64,000 nt of DNA from Paenibacillus sp. FSL R5-0341 (lineage in GTDB: Bacteria > Bacillota > Bacilli > Paenibacillales > Paenibacillaceae), in assembly GCF_037975235.1 (NCBI RefSeq), contig NZ_CP150241.1, positions 5,580,001-5,644,000 of the forward strand. The letters are read 5' to 3'. Of this stretch, positions 59,078 through 64,000 are shown piece after piece. The position numbers and the translations under genes were made by a program. Numbering within the stretch: the stretch's first letter is position 1; each line of letters starts with the position of its first letter. The notes below the pieces were generated by a model. The model had not been told where the DNA came from. It was given only the letters and a program-made list of their open reading frames with translations, and did not search any database.

Positions 59078-59998
59078 TTATACAATTCTGGTCACATGCT
59101 CTGCTTTGGCGTCCAGCAAATGGGCTGATGCAGCAATGGCCGTAAAATCATTCAAAGCGATCTCAATCCGCTTCTGGCTCTGCTCGACATATTCCTCTAC
59201 CTTTTTTGTACCGCCTGTGATATTACTAATCTCCTTCGTTATTCCAGTAACACTATCTCGAATCTCATTAATTGAACTCTCCACCATGGCGGACAGTTTC
59301 TTTACTTCCTTGGCCACGATATCGAATCCTCGGCCGAATTCGCCTGCATGCGCAGCTTCAATGGCAGCATTTAACGCAAGCAACTGCGTCTGTGATGAAA
59401 TCTCGCGTATGGTTCGTACCACGCCCTGAATCGATCCGGCCTGTTCCTGCAGATGAGTCAACGTTGCACGGTTAGAAGCTGACACCTCTGAGATATAGGA
59501 GATACTGGACATTAATTCCTGGCTGCGTTCAATACCTACATCTGCCTGCCCATTTAGCTCATGGGACATGTTTTTCAATTCATTCACCACGACTGAGATA
59601 TTGTTCTGACGATTGGTAATGTTAGTGGCGATTTTGGAGACACCCAGTATTTTTTGGTTCATCTCATCAAAGACTGGCATATAGGTCGCCTCAAGCCATA
59701 CGGAATTTCCCTTTGCATCCTTGCGTTCAACCTTGTCTTGGAAGCTAACACCATTAAATATGCTATTCCAAAAAGCGTCATAGTCCGGGGTATTCACAAA
59801 ATGCCCGAAGCATAACTGCTGATGCTTCATGCCATACATCTCATCAACTGTATATCCCATCGTCTGGGCAAAGACTTCATTCACATACGTTACCCGTCGA
59901 TCCAGATCGAATCGAATGATCGCCAGACTTTTCTCCATCGCCTTGATGACCAGTGCATCGGTGACAACATCTTTCTTTTCCATATCTAATATAGGCAC
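59078..59998 (-). CDS. Soluble PAS-containing methyl-accepting-type signalling protein
   Basis: The 306-residue protein has a PAS domain at about residues 15-120 (FDLDRRVTYVNEVFAQTMGY as core) and a short MCP signalling hairpin whose tip reads QTQLLALNAAIEAAHAGEFGRGF in part (the E-A-A-R-A-like glutamate-rich contact region for CheA/CheW). No membrane span is present, so it is cytosolic. The PAS may bind heme or flavin; the CFGHF region suggests possible ligand contacts, but this is open. I chose GTG 59998, which follows GGGGG by seven bases; ATG 60019 has no ribosome site. Confidence 0.82.
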   Translation of the reverse strand: MPILDMEKKDVVTDALVIKAMEKSLAIIRFDLDRRVTYVNEVFAQTMGYTVDEMYGMKHQQLCFGHFVNTPDYDAFWNSIFNGVSFQDKVERKDAKGNSVWLEATYMPVFDEMNQKILGVSKIATNITNRQNNISVVVNELKNMSHELNGQADVGIERSQELMSSISYISEVSASNRATLTHLQEQAGSIQGVVRTIREISSQTQLLALNAAIEAAHAGEFGRGFDIVAKEVKKLSAMVESSINEIRDSVTGITKEISNITGGTKKVEEYVEQSQKRIEIALNDFTAIAASAHLLDAKAEHVTRIV

Positions 59999-60160
59999 TT
60001 GATAACCCCCACAGTTCATTCCATAATAAACAGCCTTTTACCAGCAAAACAACGAGTACAACAACATATGTATCCATCAGGTTCTAAATGACTCTACTAT
60101 TGATACCCGATTTGCAGAACTTTGGATCACCTGTTGCTGTTTATTTTTTATTTGTTATTT

Positions 60161-62641
60161 TCAGAACGTCAATACGTTACCCGACCTCTGGGGCAAAAAG
60201 AAAATCTGCTCCACCTCATCCGCTGGCAATGGCTTGCTGTAGTAGTACCCCTGCACTTCATTGCAATCCTGTTCGGTCAGAATATCCAGTTGTCCCTTCG
60301 TTTCAATGCCTTCTGCAATAACATCCATATTCAATTGTTTCGCCATTGTAATCATAGTCGAAACAATGGCTCTATCGCTATGATTAACCGCAATGTCCTG
60401 AATAAAAGAGCGGTCAATTTTCACTTTGTGAATCGGGAACATTTTTAGATAACTAAAGGAACTGTACCCTGTTCCAAAATCGTCCAGGCTGATCCGGATT
60501 CCAAGCTCGGTTAATTGATTGAGTATTTCAATGGAAGCGATCGCATCCATCATCATGCTTTCCGTGATTTCCAATTCCAGATACTGCGGGCTCAAACCCG
60601 TCTCAACTAGAATCTGACGAACCTGTTCCACCAGATTGGATTGATGAAATTGCTGAGAGGACAGGTTCACCGACACTGGAATCAAAGGCCCCCCTGCATC
60701 ATGCCAATTCCGCATCTGAAAACAAGCTTCGCGGAGCACCCGGTTACCTAGCTCAATAATCATGCCCGTCTCTTCTGCAACCGAGATGAACGTGCCTGGA
60801 TACAATAATCCACGGGTCGGATGATTCCATCGTACCAAGGCTTCGACACCAATCATGCTGACTTCACTTGTCTGAATCTGAGGTTGGTAATGTAACACAA
60901 ATTCCCCTCGATCCAATGCTTTTCTAAGGTCATTCTCCAGAACCATTCGTTCCTGCAACTCGTGATGCAATTCGGCAGAGAAGAACTGATATCCGTTCTT
61001 GCCATTCTTCTTCACTTCATACATGGCCGTATCTGCATGCTGCAGCAACTCTACAGTATCTTGCCCATGGTCCGGAAATACGGCGATCCCAATGCTGCCC
61101 GTAACATAGAACTCGCTCTCTTTTAGATAACAAGGCTTCGCAATCGCCTGAATAATGCGTTCAGCCAAGCGGGTGATGTCTCCAAGACTAGTGTACTGAT
61201 GAACAAGAATCGCAAACTCATCTCCACCCATTCGGGCAAGCGTTACATCCTCGCCATTCAGTTTATCCTTAATCCGTCGGCTCATCTCCTGAAGAAACAG
61301 ATCTCCATAGATGTGTCCAAGAGAGTCATTAATAACTTTGAATCGGTCAAGATCAAGGACCATGACGGCAAACTGCTTTTGCTCATAACGATGCGATTCA
61401 ATCGTTTCCGATAACCTCTGATTAAACATTCTACGATTGGGCAGTCCAGTCAACTCATCATGAAAAGCCAGATGATAGTTTCTCACCTTTACGCGCTTTT
61501 CGTCCGTGATGTCCTTCATAATGATGTAATTTCCCACGACCTGTTTATCTACAATGACGGGTGCGAGCACAACGCCAAGTTCAACCCGTTCCTGATTGGT
61601 GCTATAGATGACGGTCTCGTACTTCATCTCTTCACCATCCGTAGCACGTCCGAACATATGCCTGATGCGCTCCCGATCCTCCTCCACAACCATGGTTAAT
61701 AGAGCACTTACGGATTGATCCTTTAATTGCTTTTCCTTAATACCACCAATTCGGGCTGCTGCCGGATTAATCCCGACAATTCGCATGTGAAGATCGATGG
61801 AAATAATACCATCCTGATTATGCTCATAGAGCGATTTATACCATTTTTCATTCTCTTGTTTCTCCGACTCCTGTTTGGAAAACAGTCTTGATATGTACAA
61901 ACCAACAAGCGACAATCCCAGCGTAAATAACGTACCCATGGAAATAAAATAGGCTAGACGCTTCTGGTCGAGAATTGTGTTTAGCGAAGATATCACCCGG
62001 TTCGGACGCATATCCGATTCGATGTGCGCTGCCATCATGCCTGTATAATGCATACCCGCAATAGCCCCTCCCATGATGAGGGCACTTCCAACCTTTTTCC
62101 AAACATCATGACGTGTATCCGATTTAAGAAAATATAACGATAACCACAGTGCTGTAATTGAAGCCGCGCATGCAATCATTATCGATAACATGACATACAT
62201 AGGATCGTACCGAATCTCCACCTGCATCGCATACATCCCGATATAATGCATCAACACGATACCGAGCGCAAACAGACAGGCGCCACCCAATAACTGTAAC
62301 AGTGGCAGCCTCTGTCGGGAGACTACAAGCAGCGCCACAAAAGATGCCACAATGGCTACAGCTACAGAAATCAGCACAATGACAAGATCATAAGAGACGG
62401 GAAATGGTAGTGACATCGCCATCATGCCAACGAAATGCATGGACCAGATGCCCATACCCATGACCATTGCGCCAAAAGATAGCCATAACCAACGATTTCT
62501 GCCGCTGGCTTTGTTAATTCTGCTGGTGAGGTCCAGAACGTTATAAGAAGCCGCAACAGCAATCAAATATGAAATCAGGACAAGTACGTTATCATGTGAA
62601 ACCATGCCATGTTGAATACTGTGTTCCAAGGTATGTTCCAT
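60161..62641 (-). CDS. MHYT-PAS-GGDEF-EAL c-di-GMP turnover protein
   Basis: The 826-residue membrane protein starts with a seven-span MHYT sensor with three copies of the motif (MHFVGMMAM, MHYIGMYAM, MHYTGMMAA), which may bind copper and sense a gas. A PAS domain follows at about 270-385, then GGDEF (intact RMGGDEFAIL) and EAL (intact VEALVRWNHP) domains. Both catalytic motifs are complete, so it could make and break c-di-GMP. The extended frame to 62782 has no ribosome site; ATG 62641 follows AGAGAGG. It stands alone between a chemoreceptor-like gene and a response regulator. Confidence 0.93.
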   Translation of the reverse strand: MEHTLEHSIQHGMVSHDNVLVLISYLIAVAASYNVLDLTSRINKASGRNRWLWLSFGAMVMGMGIWSMHFVGMMAMSLPFPVSYDLVIVLISVAVAIVASFVALLVVSRQRLPLLQLLGGACLFALGIVLMHYIGMYAMQVEIRYDPMYVMLSIMIACAASITALWLSLYFLKSDTRHDVWKKVGSALIMGGAIAGMHYTGMMAAHIESDMRPNRVISSLNTILDQKRLAYFISMGTLFTLGLSLVGLYISRLFSKQESEKQENEKWYKSLYEHNQDGIISIDLHMRIVGINPAAARIGGIKEKQLKDQSVSALLTMVVEEDRERIRHMFGRATDGEEMKYETVIYSTNQERVELGVVLAPVIVDKQVVGNYIIMKDITDEKRVKVRNYHLAFHDELTGLPNRRMFNQRLSETIESHRYEQKQFAVMVLDLDRFKVINDSLGHIYGDLFLQEMSRRIKDKLNGEDVTLARMGGDEFAILVHQYTSLGDITRLAERIIQAIAKPCYLKESEFYVTGSIGIAVFPDHGQDTVELLQHADTAMYEVKKNGKNGYQFFSAELHHELQERMVLENDLRKALDRGEFVLHYQPQIQTSEVSMIGVEALVRWNHPTRGLLYPGTFISVAEETGMIIELGNRVLREACFQMRNWHDAGGPLIPVSVNLSSQQFHQSNLVEQVRQILVETGLSPQYLELEITESMMMDAIASIEILNQLTELGIRISLDDFGTGYSSFSYLKMFPIHKVKIDRSFIQDIAVNHSDRAIVSTMITMAKQLNMDVIAEGIETKGQLDILTEQDCNEVQGYYYSKPLPADEVEQIFFLPQRSGNVLTF

Positions 62642-62758
62642 TGTTCGATGCCTCTCTCTACATGTTACTTCTTTCATTATAGAACATCGATTTGAAACAT
62701 TTCTGAAACCTGAACCATAAGTCCCAAGCAAAATGATTTCCGTAGGCAGTGGACCATA

Positions 62759-62788
62759 AGAAAAACCCACTTGCCAGGGCAAGTAGGC
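62759..62788 (-). terminator. Terminator of the BTAD response regulator gene
   Basis: CCTACTTGCC and GGCAAGTGGG pair around a two-base loop, followed by TTTTTC on the minus strand, adjoining the stop codon at 62789. Confidence 0.85.
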
Positions 62789-63913
62789 TTAGGTTGAACG
62801 ATTGGATTTCCAGCTTTCGAACCATTCCTGAACAGCCGGATGAGGGAGCATATCCATTTCCTGACTCAACATACGGCATAGCAGGCTATACTGAACTTCG
62901 ACCGAACGTCGATCACCGAGTCGATGATACAGGTTCATCAGAACCACATAGATATTTTCCTCATCAGGCAACATACGCTGTATTTTGAGATAATGTGCAA
63001 CAGCATCTTCATCCTGATGGGCAGCGATATAATAATCTGCAATTTGTTTCTCATGGCGAAGCCAGAGATTGCGCAGTCGACGTCGCTCCATTTCGGCCCA
63101 CAGATACGTTGTTTCCCCCAGATATGGACCCTTGTAAAGAGATGAAATCTGTAAATGAAGATCCATCGTTAACGCAGTAACGGCAGGCGCCTCAGCTACC
63201 CTTTTCTCCCACGTGTCCATATCCAGGGATGCCCCATTCAATTGCAGCATATATCCTTCATCGAGGTTAGAAATCTGGATATTAACCTGCTCTGCCTGTA
63301 GCTGTTTGCGAATCTGGTAGATAGCCGTATAGAGCTGGGTTACTCCGCGTTTCCATTCAATCTCAGGCCACAATTGTTCAAGCAGCACCTGCTTGCGAAC
63401 AGGTTTATCTCGATATTGCAAAAGAAACGAGAATAGTTCCTGGGCTTTGAATGTCTTCCATCGTATGGTGATGGGCGGGCACCCCGCCTTTTCAAATTGC
63501 AATGGACCAAGGCAATGAAGTATAACCTGTGAATCCGGGAACCGTTCAGTAGGATCGGACGTTAGCAACAATCGATGAATCGTCTTCTCTAGCCGCTCTG
63601 TCTGCAACGGTTTCAGTAGATAATCCAGAGAATTAAGTTCAAACGCCTTGACTGCATATTCATCATATACCGTGACAAATACAATTTTGGTCGCTGGAAG
63701 TTGTTGCAGAACGCGCTCAGCCAGTTCAATCCCGCTCATCTCGGGCATCTCTATATCCAGAAAAACCACATTCGGTCGAACCTGTACGATATGCTCCAGA
63801 GCCTGCCTGGGACTGCGGTATTTCCCGATAATATCCAGATCGCTAATGCGCTCCAGTTCCTCCGCAAGATGATTCAACGCGAGCGGTTCATCATCCACCA
63901 GTATCGCTTTCAT
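62789..63913 (-). CDS. Response regulator with winged helix and BTAD domain
   Basis: The 374-residue protein has a CheY receiver (VDDEP at the start, Asp53 in FLDIEMPEMSG, Lys in LLKPLQ), a winged-helix DNA-binding part at about 135-225 (SFLLQYRDKPVRKQVLLEQL, read in part), and a C-terminal bacterial transcriptional activator domain (BTAD) of TPR-like helices. Such regulators are common in Paenibacillus beside large multi-domain kinases. AAGGTGGG precedes the ATG. It overlaps the 3' end of the upstream histidine kinase gene by 23 bases, so the pair is co-translated. Confidence 0.92.
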   Translation of the reverse strand: MKAILVDDEPLALNHLAEELERISDLDIIGKYRSPRQALEHIVQVRPNVVFLDIEMPEMSGIELAERVLQQLPATKIVFVTVYDEYAVKAFELNSLDYLLKPLQTERLEKTIHRLLLTSDPTERFPDSQVILHCLGPLQFEKAGCPPITIRWKTFKAQELFSFLLQYRDKPVRKQVLLEQLWPEIEWKRGVTQLYTAIYQIRKQLQAEQVNIQISNLDEGYMLQLNGASLDMDTWEKRVAEAPAVTALTMDLHLQISSLYKGPYLGETTYLWAEMERRRLRNLWLRHEKQIADYYIAAHQDEDAVAHYLKIQRMLPDEENIYVVLMNLYHRLGDRRSVEVQYSLLCRMLSQEMDMLPHPAVQEWFESWKSNRST

Positions 63914-64000
63914 GAAATCCCACCTTTTCTATTGGAAGCCGGACTTGAATCTCGGTTCCCTGTTCCAGGGAACTATGTATGAGCAGTCCCCATCCGAATA
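63891..64000 (-). CDS. Histidine kinase, C-terminal end only (cut by window edge)
   Basis: Only the last about 36 codons are present, reading GLLIHSSLEQGTEIQVRLPI and ending in a 15-residue tail with a TGA at 63891-63893. GLxIHSxLxxGTxxxxxLP is the end of an HATPase domain, so this is the sensor kinase for the BTAD regulator that starts inside its 3' end. Which sensor domains it carries lies outside the window. Confidence 0.75.
   Translation of the reverse strand, partial: FGWGLLIHSSLEQGTEIQVRLPIEKVGFHESDTGG

Noticed and set aside
1..64000. CRISPR arrays, insertion sequences, prophage genes, tRNA or rRNA
   Set aside because: No regularly spaced repeats, transposase, integrase, phage structural genes, or tRNA/rRNA-like sequence were seen on either strand.

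Overview
The window looks like chromosomal DNA of an endospore-forming Gram-positive bacterium close to Paenibacillus. The evidence is a complete GerA/GerB/GerC germinant-receptor operon, a Spo0E-type phosphatase, YesN/YesM regulators beside an LplB/YtcP sugar importer, proteins with copper-amine-oxidase N-terminal (stalk) domains, a response regulator with a BTAD domain, an S-box (SAM) riboswitch, strong AGGAGG-type ribosome sites and frequent TTG/GTG starts. I saw no rRNA, tRNA, CRISPR array, insertion sequence, integrase or phage gene. The species call is inference from gene content.

Layout. 0-4 kb: an OmpR-type two-component system with a BcrA-like ABC exporter (permease cut by the window edge), then a DegV lipid-binding protein. 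4.2-7.6 kb: a three-gene ABC-2 exporter and a succinylglutamate-desuccinylase-like zinc enzyme. 7.6-12 kb: a beta-lactamase-fold hydrolase, a PAF-acetylhydrolase-like protein with its MerR regulator and a clear MerR-type promoter, and a BdbC plus YtkA-like lipoprotein pair. 12-15.6 kb: two secreted stalk-domain proteins, each built from an internally duplicated module, separated by a small membrane protein and a potentially structured leader. 15.7-22 kb: a type VII secretion accessory locus with a WXG100 protein on + and, on -, an EspG-like protein, a WXG-type protein with a long Gly/Ala-rich hydrophobic tail, a six-span membrane protein and a DUF4176 protein; behind it lie an FGE/SUMF1-like protein and a large protein of unknown role.

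22-30.6 kb: a carbohydrate ABC importer (lipoprotein and two permeases) with its YesM/YesN pair; a shared 13-base motif precedes both the binding protein and the permeases. 30.6-39 kb: Spo0E-like protein, a divergent MarR/flavin-monooxygenase pair with inverted repeats, a WYL regulator with two tandem degenerate BtrH-like proteins, a zinc-ribbon miniprotein, and a divergent ArsR/MFS efflux pair. 39-46.5 kb: an Rrf2 regulator and SnoaL-like enzyme, then a sugar/polyol oxidoreductase block (two Gfo/Idh/MocA dehydrogenases, aldo/keto reductase, TIM-barrel isomerase) between two AraC regulators.

46.6-52 kb: a second two-component system followed by a MacB-like ATPase/FtsX permease pair. 52-54.8 kb: homocysteine S-methyltransferase and amino-acid permease under a SAM riboswitch, an S-methylmethionine salvage unit. 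54.9-59 kb: the gerABC-type germination operon. 59-64 kb: a soluble PAS chemoreceptor-like protein, a MHYT-PAS-GGDEF-EAL c-di-GMP enzyme, a CheY-winged helix-BTAD regulator and the end of its histidine kinase.

The strongest candidate for an under-described system is the type VII-linked cassette at 16.0-19.0 kb, which resembles a membrane-acting toxin with a membrane immunity partner and a dedicated EspG-like carrier. The WYL/BtrH-like operon at 33.7-36.7 kb is second.
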